From assembly GCF_963676685.1 (NCBI RefSeq), contig NC_092357.1, positions 70,770,971-70,834,970 on the forward strand: a DNA stretch of 64,000 bases. The letters run 5' to 3'. The notes under the pieces are model-generated. The model was not told the DNA's origin, did no database searches, and saw only the letters and a program-made list of their open reading frames with translations. Position 1 is the stretch's first letter. Every line of letters starts with the position of its first letter. The position numbers and the translations under genes are program-made. Of this stretch, positions 10,221 to 22,892 are shown piece after piece. This DNA comes from Mytilus edulis. Taxonomy: Eukaryota; Mollusca; Bivalvia; Mytilida; Mytilidae.

Positions 10221-12641
10221 TCAATTATTCATTATTTTTTGGGGTGTAGGATCTATTTAGAATGAAACAACTTGGGACAGAATGACTTTGGCCTATTACG
10301 AATGATTTGGATAATAGAAAAAGGTGTGTAATAAACCATTTTGTAGATAATTTAATGAAGGTTTAGTACATAACAATTTTCAATGGGACATGTGCATCAT
10401 GTGCATGGGATAGATAACCACAAAAGTCAAAATGAAAATGTTCTTGTTATTATAGTATACATGGTATACGGTTAAGTTCGCCACCAGTACTTGTGATGTG
10501 TGAGTCTTGTGTACCCTATATGTGCTTATCACGGTCATCTAGTCCAAATAATTATGACGTCTTGAAAGGCTATTTAATTTGTAGACAAATTCGTAAGACG
10601 TTGAAGCTAAAAACTAAATTTACCTTTCAAGACGTCATAATTATTTGGACTATGCAGTAACTAACAACTTATTGGGTTATTTGCATGTTGATACTGTAAA
10701 ATATCAGCTGTGAGTCACAGTATGAAGCTTCAGGTCAAACTTATCCATGTCTGCTCAAACATTTTGAAGTCGCAGATATGATGTCCAGTTCAAATTTATT
10801 AAGGCCAGGTCAATATATTAAACGTTACAAAGCCTTGATATGCAATTTATTAAGAGCTGAGCAGATTGAACAGAGGGACTACATATAATCATGCTTATCG
10901 CCAAATTCCCTTATATATCGTCATGCATGTTTAGTTTAATCTAGTCCAAATAATTATGAACTAATCATGGTCATGTAAGGCTATTTTAATTTATTCTGTG
11001 ATGACTTCCAACTTAATTTCAATAGCCTTTCAAGACTCTAATGTATGTAATGGTAAATTCCTTCGATATCCAAAACCCCTAGAGAGCTGCCAAGGTACGG
11101 TGGAATCCATTTACACTCCCTATCGGGATTAATGCAGATGTGTCACTAACGTATTTACAATGTTTAACATTTACAAGGACAATCCCCAACCCAACACCAG
11201 TGTGTTTTAGTACACCGGGTAGTAAACTTGTAAATACAACATAACAAATCATGAAATACTGAAAATAGGAAAAACTGTTAATTTGGGAACTCGTTTGGTG
11301 ACAAAAACATCACAAATCATAATATAGGACAATGATTTGAGAATGCATATTTTCGTTTTGATCAGATACAGAGCAGGTTACATAAATTTCACAACCTTGA
11401 GAGAACGTGCAACTATTGGGGACGTTAGTGATGAGGGGATGAGATGAGTATTCTATTGCAAGTTATTTGAAAGTACTAAAAGGTATGCTACAGCTCCGAA
11501 CCCACATTATATTATCCACGCTTTTCATACTCGCTATAAACGCACATCTTGTCAATTCCATGGGTTTAGCATGACGATTGTGTTGAAAATTGCTTAGAAG
11601 TAAAATCTAGACATGTAAGATCAGCATATCTTTATCATTTTATAATGAAGATGTTTTGCTTTAATTTAATATATGCAACCAAGGATGGATTTGTATAGTA
11701 TATTTACTATACAAATCCTTGATGCAACCTAATTTTTGTTTTTGTTCTTTTCTTAATTGTTCATGAACATTAACAATGTGTTAACTGTTGATATTTATAG
11801 CCTTTTTCTTCTTCGCTGTGAATACCACTGTCACTCTAATATAATTATAATCAATTTAACTATTGTCAGTTTATTGTCTTAATTTTGTATGCCATAACTA
11901 TTTAATGTAAATGTGTTTGTGCGAATAAAATATTGACTATTGTCTATTGTCTATTTAATTTATAGAATCCAGTCAGCAAGGTTCAAAATATTAAAGGGAA
12001 ATTCCGCGATTTTTTACTTATCATTTAATTATGTTCATCTTAACATAAAAAAACACATTTGCAAAGTTTTAAATTTATATTCCTTCTAATAACGGAGAAA
12101 ATCAAGTATTTGTAACTTTTTTGGTTGAATTCTCGAGTGGGTCGTGACGTATTAGCCCGATTTATTGAATTCTGGGAAAAAATAAAATCTGTTTAACTCT
12201 TATAGCTTATCGACAATATACGTAATTAAAAGCGCACAGCTGACGAATGGTCGAAGTTGTAAACCACAATATAAGAATGAACGAAAGTGAATATGCATAT
12301 ATATACCGTTTTGTATTGATTGAATTAAACTCCTATAAAATTATCTCTAGTAAATGTTTTTGAATAAATTTAATTAATTATTGTTGAGATTTTTTTCATA
12401 AAATATTTATTGAACATTTTTACTGATATTGAACTAAAAATATTTCAGTTCTATTTACCGTTATTGTTTTGATAATCATTTCAATGCAACTAATGTGTGA
12501 GCAGAGTGTGTATATTATTTTGTAAAGGTCACTGTATATGTCTCGGCTTGAGGTCAATTCGTTTACCTTGTAGCTATTTAGCCGCAGGTGTGAGTTCAAG
12601 CGTACACAGGTATAAATGTTGTTATTTGGAAAGGATAAATA
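10221..12641. other. Intergenic, repeat-bearing, no gene seen
   Basis: AT-rich sequence with no exon-like frame. It holds a foldback element at 10540-10652 and its degenerate relative near 10944-11042, and otherwise nothing I can name. Confidence 0.6.
10540..10652. repeat. Small foldback element (TAGTCCAAATAATTATGACG)
   Basis: The left arm tagtccaaataattatgacg..ttgaaagg and the right arm cctttcaa..cgtcataattatttggacta pair over about 30 bp. They are separated by about 50 bp. A truncated relative with the same left end occurs at 10944-11042. Confidence 0.8.
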
Positions 12642-14071
12642 CACGGCCGACACTCGGCTAACCGAGAGATTGGTCAGTTAATCTATATTGAGTATGCGGC
12701 TATATCGGCAGTGGGTCTGTTAATCGGGTTGGCTAAAGGCTGTTAATCAGGTATTATCGAGAAAATCATTGAAAACTCAGAATGTTTCATTGTATAACCT
12801 TTTAAATATATGTTTATCATAAAAAATATTTATGTCTGACAAAACTATTCAATGTACTGAATCCATAGGTGTAATTATTATTTTTCTAGCTTCTATGTAC
12901 GATCTATAAAATGAAAAGGCAAATTACTCATCAGTAAATTTATACACATTTTACACACACAAAATGTACACAAAATGACACTTGGGTTGAATTTACTTGC
13001 ATGCACTATTTTGAACATCGAAAAAAGACAGGCATTATGAGTGTTAACCAAATTGATATCATTTTGTGAAAACTCTACACGAAAATCTGTATTTTGGTGA
13101 CATAAATCAATCTTTATTAAAAACCTGGTCTGTTAATGGGTCGGATGTATAAAACCCGGTCTGTTAATTAGTCTGTTAAGAGTTATGAATGACAATAAAA
13201 GTATAATTTTATTACTTTATGGTGTGTTCATTTGGTAGGCTCAAGACGAGCGGCTAAAATATACGGAAACAACACTTGAGCAATGGAACATAAAATATAT
13301 ACGGAAACAAAACATGAGCAATGGAATATAAAATATACGGAACAAAACACATGAACAATAACAATGTAGGCAATGGATATTGAAAATTGATAAAAATGGT
13401 TTCAAAAAGTGTTAAATTAAAGTAAAATTGATTTTATCCGAGAATGGTCGCATATATCATGTGGATTCTGTTTAATTGTCATTAATGACACCAATGTGTC
13501 ATCTACATTGGTAACCAGTATATAAATCAGAGATTAACGTCGTAATGTAACTAAACATCAGTATATTGGGATGCCTAAATATAAAGAATAGAGAAGAATA
13601 ATGGGTAAGATAAATAAAATGTAGAGAAAAGTAACATAACCATTTAAAGAATACAGAAATAAACAACACCCCCCAATCCGTACCCTCATGGTATACACGA
13701 GAATCTGGATGGAGATACAGAATACAAAATAAAAGATAAGGACAGTAGAGAGTGATGCATTGCTAAAAAAGAGAAGAAAACAAATTGTTTAAGAATAAAG
13801 ACATGAAACCCCCTGGGTGTTGAAACAGTAACGGATTGCGATGTACTCATATTGGTGACAAATGCTTGACGTTTACATGTGGACACCTGCAGTTCTCCTC
13901 TGCACATATGTAGAAAAGGAACTAAACGGAATAAAATGAATTAAATTTTAATACAACCAAATGTAGCTGCATTCGCTCCTTTCCATTTATTTCTTTAGAA
14001 TGATTTGTAAACAACAGATGATTAAGTAATACAAGAAAGAAAAACAATTGGATGATGCTGAGGAATTAGGA

Positions 14072-14353
14072 TTAAGGTGGTACCGAACACTTTTACTAAA
14101 ATCAATGTGGTTCGTTTAATTTGAATAAAATTTTGACAAAGTATTTAATTTGAACCTTTAACAGAAATATAAAAATTTCAAAAAATTTGAACCAACCGTT
14201 TTGTCAGAAAAATTTAAAACTGGTTATATAGCAGTTTGACAAACACCAATTTTGATCTTCGAGAAGCTTATTATTCCCTTTACAACACAACGTAATAAAA
14301 CGTATCACTGACTTTACAGAGTTATCTCCCTGTAATGTTGGGTACCACCTAAA
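14072..14353 (-). repeat. TTAA-flanked short TIR element (GGTGGTACC family), copy 2
   Basis: Reverse-oriented relative of the element at 4326-4607, with TTAAGGTGGTACC at one end and GGTACCACC at the other. It is nested inside the 3.47 kb element, so it inserted later. Confidence 0.8.
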
Positions 14354-14634
14354 CGTCCAGTGACAAATGTCATGTGCATATGAAAACGACAACACGTTAT
14401 ATATGTACCCTGTGTTGTATTAGGAAGACACGTTCAATCGGATTTGAGAACATGCTACTTTGAGCAGACACAAAAATTAAGGCTGATTGAAATCGTTAAT
14501 AATAAATTCATGCATATTCCAGCGACCAACCCAGATCACGCTATATTGAAGTGACATACTCTTGAGTAAAATGAAAAGAAAGTCAAAATAAAAATGCTTT
14601 TACTGGAAGGATAGTGTTGCATCGTATTATTATT

Positions 14635-15505
14635 TTTTGTCGAGCCTTCGACTTTAGTCGAAAAAGCGAGACTAAGCGATCCTACATTCCGTCGTCGTCG
14701 GTGTGTCGTCGTCGGCGGCGTCCACAAATATTCACTCTGTGGTTAAAGTTTTTGAAATTTTAATAACTTTCTTGAACTATACTGGATTTCTAACAACCTT
14801 GGACAGAAGCTTGTTTATGATCATATTAAGATAGTATCCAGAAGTAAATTTTGTAAAAATAAAATTCCATTTTTTCCGTATTTTACTTATAAATCATGGA
14901 CTTAGTTTGTTCTGCGTGGAAACATTACATTCACTCTGTGGTTAAAGTTTTTAAAGTTTTAATAACTTTCTTAAACTATCCTTAGTTTGTACCAAACATG
15001 GACAGAAGTTTGTTTATGATCATAAGATAGTATCGAGAAGTAAATCCATTTTTTTCCGTATTTTACTTTTGAATGGAATTAGTTTTTCTGCGGGGAAACA
15101 TTACATTCACTCTGTGGTTAAAGTTTTTAAAAAATTATTAACTTTCTTAAACTATCCTGGGTTTGTACCAAACTTGGACAGAAGCTTATTTATGATCATA
15201 AGATAGTATCCAGAAGTAAATATTGTAAAAAGATAACTCCATTTATTCTGTATTTTACTTTTAAATGGACTTAGATTTTCTTCCAGTTAACATTACATAC
15301 AGTCTGCAGTTAAAGTTTTCAAAACATTTATTAGATTCATTCACTATCCTAAATTTTTACTAAACTTGGACAGAAGCTTCTTACAATCATAAGATAGTAT
15401 CAAGAGGAATATTTTTTATTGTTTTTTTCCCTCATTTTTGTTGAGCCTGCGATTTACAGCAAAAGTAGGCGAGACACTGGGTTCCGCGGAACCCTTACAA
15501 TATTT
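14635..15505 (+). repeat. Tandem block, four units of about 175-199 bp, with terminal GAGCCT..GCGAGAC motifs
   Basis: Units start near 14731, 14930, 15105 and 15297 with ttcactctgtggttaaag or a diverged form. Each contains 'ttggacagaagcttgttta' and 'ataagatagtatc'. The block opens with tgtcgagccttcgacttt..gcgagac and closes with ttgttgagcctgcgattt..gcgagac. Both border motifs have the same orientation. A GTC/GTCGTCG simple run lies at 14690-14720. Confidence 0.75.
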
Positions 15506-16957
15506 TTTTTTACTCAAGAACATCTCATTTTAAACATTTTCAATGGGAAAATATAAAGGTAGCACAACTATTTTCGTGGCTAAATAACTCTTAACTGACA
15601 CAATTTCAATTGTCCAACCCATTAACAGACTTTATTCACATAATATTCACTAAAACGTGGTATTACTCACGTTATATTACAATTATGAAATATTTACTAA
15701 TGTCAATTTATATTTAAGAACCAAAGTAGTATTTTGTGTCTTTTAATTGATATCTAAAATTGTTTGTTTCGCCTTTTATTAAAAAATTGCTATGCATGTA
15801 ATCATAAATACTACATACTTGCGCGACGCCTTTTACTTTTACTGAAAACTGCGCAGACTATGAAATGTTTTTAAAGGTGGAAAATGTTCTTTGATAGATA
15901 TAATTTTGTCAGACACTTTTCTTTTTTTGATTTAATTCTTATAATATTCCAAAAATCTGTATATTTGATCGAGTTTAACATTAAATTGTGCGTTTTACTC
16001 TTAACAGACGTATAGCCAACCCGATTAACAGACCCACTGCCGATATAGCCACATACTCAATATAGATTAACCGACCAATCTCTCGGTTAGCCGAGTGTCG
16101 GCCGTGAAATAGAAAGGATTAGAGTATATGCTGTCATGATGTTAATACACTAAGATTAAATACACGATGAGAATAAAGATACAATAATTAAATTGTGTAA
16201 ATTAATTGAAAATAAAATTCAGATTCGTAATTCTGAAAGTGTATAAAAATAAAAGGAAACAATTTTTGATTACTTTCTTAGCGGCAATTGGCGTAAAGAT
16301 TCAAATATGAAGCAAAAAATAGTAGTTTTAATCTTTAATAAAAACTAAATGCAATATTACCCAATTTGATATACCATTGTACATCTGTTTGATATCATTG
16401 ACTTTACTGGAATTTCTTAACTTGTATTCAAATCTGGCTGTGTTTAAATGCTAATAAAACTATTGCATTTTTAAAGTTTTTAATTGACAAAAAAATACAA
16501 CATACAACATGCATAATTTTTTTTTAGTTTCTTTTTAACATTTTATTCTTACATAATTAAATTCATTTGACAATCATTTACACGAAAGTGTTTAAAGATT
16601 CTGAAGTATTTTTTATGACAAGTTTTTACTGAGAAATCATTATTAATATAAACTCTTATTCTTTATCTTATACAAATTTTGAAATGAATTTTCATTTTTG
16701 CGCTATATATATAAAAAATATAATGTGTATCAGGTAGAATTTTATAGGCCTTTTCATATTCAAGGGTTAAAATGCCAGACAAGAAATGATACCAGTATGA
16801 TATCTATAAAAGATTGATGTTTATCAAATTAAGATGCGGAATGTTTAAAATATAAAAAAAAATACAATTGAAATGTGTCTTTCGTTTCTGATTGTGTGCT
16901 TTGTCTTTATACCTTTTTGCTTTTCTTCGTTAACATATTTGTTTGGGTGTATAGTGA

Positions 16958-17521
16958 TTAAGGGGGTTCGCGGGTCTAAATCATTTATATAGGATTTCTC
17001 TATATTTTTCTATAAATGAACTTTATCTTATAGTTAATAGAAAAATAAAATAAAAAAAGTGGGGTCACCGTTCATTTGCGCTCACAATCTGCCTTCGAAA
17101 GAAGCATACATTTTTGTAAAGGTGTTTTTTTTCTGTTGAAGTAATAAGAGAAATAAAGGTAATATCGAAATAAAAGAAAAGAAATTTATTACAGAAATCG
17201 CTAAAATTTTACAATAATTTAGTTTAAGTATAGCTTATATGGAAATTATATTAAAAAAGATAGGTCACCGATGAGTTGAAAAAGATATTTCAATTTTAGA
17301 GCCAAAAAATGGCATTTTTCCACCAAAGGGAGATAATTTGAAACTTTTTCAACGATGTATACATTTTGAAAGTCATCTGGGGCCAACACGAATTGATTGT
17401 TTTGAATGATTTTTGTACCACATGATAAAGTAACAACTACAAAAGAAAATAAATAAAATTTGTAATGAAAAACAAATGTTTGATTTTTTTCTGAAATTTT
17501 TATACCCTCGAGCCTCCTTAA
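16958..17521. repeat. 564 bp candidate TTAA-flanked element
   Basis: The left end TTAAGGGGGTTCGCGGGT and the inverse of the right end TTAAGGAGGCTCGAGGGT match at 14 of 18 positions, and both are bounded by TTAA. AT-rich, non-coding interior. The edge resembles the TTAAGGTGG edge of the shorter family. Confidence 0.5.
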
Positions 17522-17614
17522 GATAATGTAGATTGCTGTACCTCTAATTTCGACATTTTTACCTATTATGTCAGCTCACATTGTTGTCAATATAATGTAT
17601 TATATTGCAACTAT

Positions 17615-17800
17615 GAAACACGTGAGAGGTTTGGCTAGCTATAAAACCAGACTGAAGAAAATGCTTGTGATGAGTCAGGAATATGACAGTTAATTAATAT
17701 CCCTTCGTTTGATGTGTTTAAGCTTTTGATTTGCCAGTTGATTAGGGACTTTCCGTTTTGAATATTCAACGGAGCTCGGTATTTTTGTTATCCTATTTTT
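17615..17800 (+). repeat. Dispersed repeat (GAGAGGTTTAGCTAGC family)
   Basis: Core signature: 'gagaggtttggctagct', then 'gtcaggaatatgacagtt', then 'tgatgtgtttaagctttt' and 'agggactttccgtttt'. The family recurs through the rest of the window in both orientations. Clear copies lie near 20040-20235, 20590-20800, 24510-24840, 28640-28990, 32640-32850, 34600-34945 and 45270-45690, and reversed near 19395-19530, 32430-32600 and 36135-36280. Confidence 0.75.
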
Positions 17801-18276
17801 TTCTGGTGCGGGAATGTTGAAATGCATTCTAGATTTGTACCATTATAATCTACTCCCAGACACTCTTGAAAGTTCAGAGGTACTCGATGTTGATGATAAT
17901 TCTATTACATCCATTTTCTTGTAATTTGGTAGTTTTTGTCTTCCGTGTGTGCTCCGATATATGACACTGAGACTATGCCTTGCGGTCATAAAACTTTCGA
18001 GCACGATTTTTGTACTCAGACTCAAATATCAACCAATCAAAATGTTGGATTTCATGTTTCGAGCATGATTTTCGTGCTCCGAGCACTGAGAAAAGAGAAA
18101 TTCTGGATATGTAGTAGATAGTCCATATGATGCATGTGTTATTACTGCTTTAGTTTGATTATCCAATTATAGCTATAACCTTGTCTCACTACTGATTCAA
18201 CGAGAAAACTAGTGAGGTACCTACAGTGCATCTTAATTCTGATTTTGAGTAAGTTGCACTAATCATATATATATAG

Positions 18277-18385
18277 ATATAGGAAGATGTGGTGTGAGTG
18301 CCAATGAGACAACTCTCCATCCAAGTAACAATTTATAAAAGTAAACCATTATAGGTCAATGTACGGCCTTCAATATATTTATATA
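18277..18385 (+). repeat. Dispersed repeat (GATGTGGTGTGAGTGCC family)
   Basis: Carries 'gatgtggtgtgagtgcc', 'gagacaactctccatcc' and 'gtacggccttcaat'. The same series is seen at 48136-48250, 59795-59880 and 62560-62655, and reversed at 25070-25118, 50340-50455 and 53694-53750. Confidence 0.75.
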
Positions 18386-19559
18386 TATAAAATGACTGAA
18401 TAAATAGTCAACGATTAATCTTACAGGGCGATGGATCATGTAATATGATACAGTACACTACAAAATATAATATATATCAAGTCAAAAAGGGTACAACATC
18501 GCCATAGAATAACTATAAAATGAACAAATATTAGATATTTTGGATATCAGATATCCTTCGGTAATAGCACGATGTCAAATGAATTATGTGAATATATTCA
18601 AATTGAGACACTATCACAATCTTGAAAATTTATAAATTTAAGCGAACGTCACAGACGCTGGTAAAATTTTAAAATTTCCAAACACGACGCAAAGATTACA
18701 AAGATATGCCAAAATAAAAATAGTTATTTGCGAAAATTTTCAAAGATGGTGGCAGTTGAGATATTACAACAACTGCATGGATAGAAGTCCCCAAATAAAA
18801 AAGCCAAAAATGCCCTAACCGATCCAAGTTGGTATAATATAAATTATTAGGAAGATCTTCCAATAGACTCTTCTATTATGTATGCTATCAAAGGTTTTTT
18901 TCTTTCAAATCTATGAAGTTAATAAGCAGTTATCTCTGCCATGCGGGTGTGGATGGGGTTTACAGAATACAAAATAATGGACAAACAGTGCACAATAAAG
19001 GGGAAAAGCATAAAGAATATAGAGAGAAATTGACCAAAATATAAAGAATATAGAGAGAAATTGACCAAAATATAAAGAATATAAAATAATTGTGAGCTCA
19101 AATATAAAGAATGGGTAATAATGGGCAACATTTATAATAGAATAGAGAAAAATGATTTTTTTCAATTCTTTTTTAAGAATACAGAATTGAATGAGCCCCC
19201 TCTGCCATTGTGTGCATTGTTTAGCTCGTTTAAAATATGTCTGTTATTTTCTTGGTTTGTTTTTACCGTATTTATATCTGATACTAGAACATTTTACTTG
19301 GAGTTGGTACTTGTAATATTGTTATTGCAATTTTATTAATATTTTTTATTGTCCAGATTTAAGGTATCTTAATATTACATTGCCAAGTCACCCCTCACTT
19401 GTATGACAGTCGCATAATGTCATCAAATTCCATTATATTGACAACGATGCGTGAACAAAACAAACAGACATAATAGGCAAAAAAGTAAAAAAAAACAGCA
19501 GTCAACATTGTGTTATAATCTCGATCTATAAAAAAAACATACAAATACATGTATGTAAA

Positions 19560-19885
19560 GAAGGAGCACAAAATGACATATAGACCAAGCACTTTCCAGG
19601 TGCGAGTGCTGCCTTGTAGAAGCAATAGCCGGCTCATTTTCGAAATCTATAAGGGTGTCTTTTACGTGCGAGATATATGGCTCTCTCTCAACACGGGTAA
19701 GCCATTTCTCGTCCCCTTCCGATGGACTATAGTCGTTTTTCAAGACCATACTCGCAAATTGTGTCAAGGGAGAGCCGAAAAGTCAGTCCCTGAAATTTTC
19801 TCCCCGGAACGAAATCGAGTCAGGAACCTTTGTGTTAGTAGTACGATGCCACAATCACTACACCACGGCTCTCCTGATATTATAT
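19560..19885 (-). mobile_element. Probable tRNA-derived SINE
   Basis: Read on the minus strand, the head at about 19885 is ggagagccgtggtgtagtga, with an A-box-like TGGTGTAGTGATT. About 35 bases on comes a B-box-like GGTTCCTGACTCGA, spacing typical of a pol III internal promoter in a tRNA-related SINE head. A moderately GC-rich body follows to about 19560 ('gcgagtatggtcttg', 'ttacccgtgttgagagag', 'gtaaaagacacc'). It is unlike its AT-rich surroundings. The body looks like a conserved SINE core, but I cannot assign it to a named superfamily from the sequence alone. Confidence 0.5.
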
Positions 19886-20039
19886 ATAGAAGGGAATGTT
19901 CATCTCTCACTTGCCATGATAACATTCCGTCTGTGGACACTCAGCTTCTTTGTGATCAGTTTATAAACACCTTATTTGCTCTGAATCAGCCTTCTAAGCT
20001 TCTATCGACATCCCTGCAATGAAATCTTTACTGTCATAC

Positions 20040-20235
20040 AAGCGAGAGGTTTAGCTAGCTAAAAATTAGCTACATATGAAAATAAAATTGAGAAAGGAAA
20101 TGCCTGTACCAAGTCAGTAATCTGACAGTTATTATCCATGCATTCGTTTGATGTTTTTGAGCTTTTGATTTTGCCATTTGATTAGGGACTTTCCGTTTTT
20201 TAATTTCCCTCGGAGTTCAGTATTTTTGAAATTTT
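20040..20235 (+). repeat. Dispersed repeat (GAGAGGTTTAGCTAGC family)
   Basis: Shares gagaggtttagctagct, gccattt.gattaggg and actttccgttttt with the copy at 17615. A further diverged copy follows at 20590-20800. Confidence 0.7.
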
Positions 20236-21399
20236 ACTATTTTTCTATTTTTTTCTAGTGGCTTTCATTACTTCGTGGTAGATGTTAAATGTCCTATTAC
20301 TCTCCCGTTTCAGTATATCAAGAGAATGTATGACATTTTCCTTACTTCTTTCATGTGGTCAATAAGAATCCGTTTTCTTGGTTTGATCCATTCTTTGTGT
20401 TTTTGTCTTTACAACCCTTTATATTTTTACACTGATTTTTTTAAAACATTTCTTTCACTACTTGTCATTGCCGGTCCACTTTGTATGCCCTTTGTCTATG
20501 TTGGTACAATGCCCCAGGAGTTAAAAGTGATTTTTCAGTCTTATTTGAAGTTATGTTTAATTTATATATCCAAGTCTTCTTAAGTAAATTCATGGTAATA
20601 AGGTTAAACTAGCTATAAATCCAGAATTAATCCGCCATTTTCTACATACTAGTATAAAGGAACAACTAAATGCCTGACCCAAGTCAAGTATATGACAGTT
20701 GTTTTTCATACGCTTGGTGTGTTTGGTGCGTTAGAGTTTTTGATTTTACCCACGTGATTTTACCATTTATAAAGGATTTCAATTTTGAATTTTCATTGTA
20801 ACTCTGTATTATTTTTAATTTTACTCTGTACATTACAATGTAGTTGATGCTCTCGTTTGTCTGCGTGTTTTGTGACAAAATGATAGTCACTTACTACATA
20901 AGAGCCTCGCCTTGACCTCACACCATGTAAAGATCACCTCCTTTTCCCACTAATTGCTATTTGTCAATTTAATTGTTATATCTCTCTCCAAGTGATATCA
21001 AAGTCAGTTTAGAAGTCACCTCCTTGTGTTACCAGAAGGTTTATCCCACTAAAGTCTGCTAGCGGTACTCTATCACGAAACAGAAGGGTTATTTTTAGCT
21101 AATCTTAATCAGATTGTCATTAATCAATACCAGTATACCTCTCCCGAAAGATAGCTGTTGTACGATGGTGAAATGTATTAAATTACACAGTTTGTATAAT
21201 GATTGAATTTTCCGACATTGGTTTCGTACACTACCAAAGACAAATCGAGCGCTATTAATGTAATACGACTCAATGTAATTCAATGTTTCATTGTATGTAA
21301 TATGGTATTTTGTTCGCTGTCTTCTTCATCAATTATAAGTACAACTTACCATTTTTTACGCATCAAGTTTGGAATATCATTAACCATGTTGATAATCCA

Positions 21400-21790
21400 G
21401 GAAAAAAAAGAAGAAAAAAAAGAGGAGCGAAATAAACCAAAGGGACATTCAAGCTCATAAATCGGAAATAAACTGACAACATCATGGCTTTAAAAAAAGA
21501 CAAACAGACAAACAATAGTATACAAAACACAACATAGACAAATAAAGACCAAGCAACGCGAACCCCACCAAAAACTATGGAGATCGCAGGTGTCCCAGAA
21601 GGGTAAGCAGATCCTGCTCCACATGTGGCACCCGTGCTCATGTTAGTACAAACCCGGTAATACGTCCAATTCGGTAGGTCACATTCGTGAACAATGGAAC
21701 GGCATTGTATAAATGCGACATAAGGAACATATCCGATATCATCTATGACGTCGTTGATGTTTACATTCAAGCCAGTAACATTATATGAAT
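21400..21790 (+). repeat. Dispersed repeat (GACAACATCATGGC / GGTAAGCAGATCCTGC family)
   Basis: A longer repeat with 'cataaatcggaaataaac', 'accccaccaaaaact', 'gggtaagcagatcctgctcc' and 'acataaggaacatatccg'. A diverged, shorter relative follows at about 21885-22260, and 5' parts recur at 58780-59160. A 152-codon frame on the other strand is a by-product of the repeat. Confidence 0.65.
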
Positions 21791-22799
21791 AATATACACC
21801 AAAAAAAGGCAAAGAAAACAAAAATATAATAACACTAACTAGATAAGAATAATACTAGATAATAATAATACTAATAAATATGAGCGCGAGATACCAAACT
21901 CATAATTTGAAAACAAACTAATAATGCCATGACCAAAATAAAAGTCTACAAAACGCAACATTGTAAACCAAAGACTAAGCAACACAAACCCAAATGGAAT
22001 GTGTGGTGAACTCAGAAGGTGTAGGCAGTACGGAATATTAGCGGATTCGTAATTTACTCATAATCTAACTTTCAGACATCACTAAACAGGATTCCTCGGT
22101 CATTTAAATTTACTTGTAGGCCTGACGCTCGATCATTTCGGTTCGGATGTGACATCCGTCTTGTAAGTACACATTTGGTGATAAGTCTAGTTCGCATTCG
22201 AGGAAATTTAAAGAGGACGGGATTGTGGTTACGACATATCCATCGTAATCTGTAAAACATATTTATCATATACTTAGCATTTACTTGATAGCTTTTGCAT
22301 ATGTGTAATGAGCGGAAGTACACAAGCCATAATTTCCCACCCGGGCTGATAACCCATAGCAGGTGCATCACGTGCACAAAACCCATAATAGTGCCTCTCG
22401 TGCAAGTTACTTCCGGTGTTTCTGGTATCGATTGTTTACTTTTCCATTGTGACGTCAGATATTTTTTTTATGACGACGTCAAAATTTACGGGAACTTTTG
22501 TGGGGATAGTTTGGTACTTGCTAACAAATGCCATTGCCAATTATGAATCATTTTATAGTACAACAAACATGGAGTAATAATGATCATAAACTGAAACTCT
22601 TCCAAATTTTCAATGTTTCAAAATGCCTCTATAGGAAATGTTACCATACATATATATGGAGGTAGTGATGCTGTTGTTGGACAATTATAGTATATTTGAT
22701 TCACAATTTAACTTCTTTATAAAGTTTTTGACTGATTTAGTTATTTCATTTGTTTATTTGCCTTACATAAAACTATTGTCGGAAGTATATGATAAAGCG

Positions 22800-22892
22800 A
22801 TTAATACATGGCCTTTTCGATACTCCGTCTCGGGCTGATATGGGAGTATCGGGATGATACCCAGGCTGATATGGAAAAGGCCATGTATTAAT
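22800..22892. repeat. Short inverted pair (ATTAATACATGGCCTTTT)
   Basis: An 18 bp perfect inverted repeat at 22800-22817 and 22875-22892 with a 57 bp loop containing 'cgggctgatatggg' and 'caggctgatatgg'. Foldback-like, non-coding. Confidence 0.75.

Larger units (their letters stand above)
12642..16106. mobile_element. 3.47 kb element with 94 bp terminal inverted repeats, no transposase seen
   Basis: The left arm 12642-12735 and right arm 16013-16106 are inverted copies differing at about two positions. Both carry CACGGCCGACACTCGGC at the outer edge and CGGGTTGGCTA at the inner edge. Sub-terminal motifs built on 'gtctgttaa' recur in inverted orientation near 13125-13195 and 15580-15640. The interior has no long ORF. 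It contains a nested TTAA element (14072-14353) and a tandem block (14635-15505). 'aaaggat' lies a few bases outside both arms, but the spacing makes a target duplication uncertain. Class II non-autonomous element is the best reading. Confidence 0.7.

Noticed and set aside
12642..16106. Maverick/Polinton or virus-like element
   Set aside because: Only 3.5 kb and no polymerase, integrase or capsid-like frame is present.
19549..20022. 157-codon plus-strand frame
   Set aside because: Lies across the SINE-like element in antisense; no domain recognised.
21363..21821. 152-codon minus-strand frame with hydrophobic stretches
   Set aside because: Lies entirely inside a dispersed repeat seen at three other places, where the frame is not kept.
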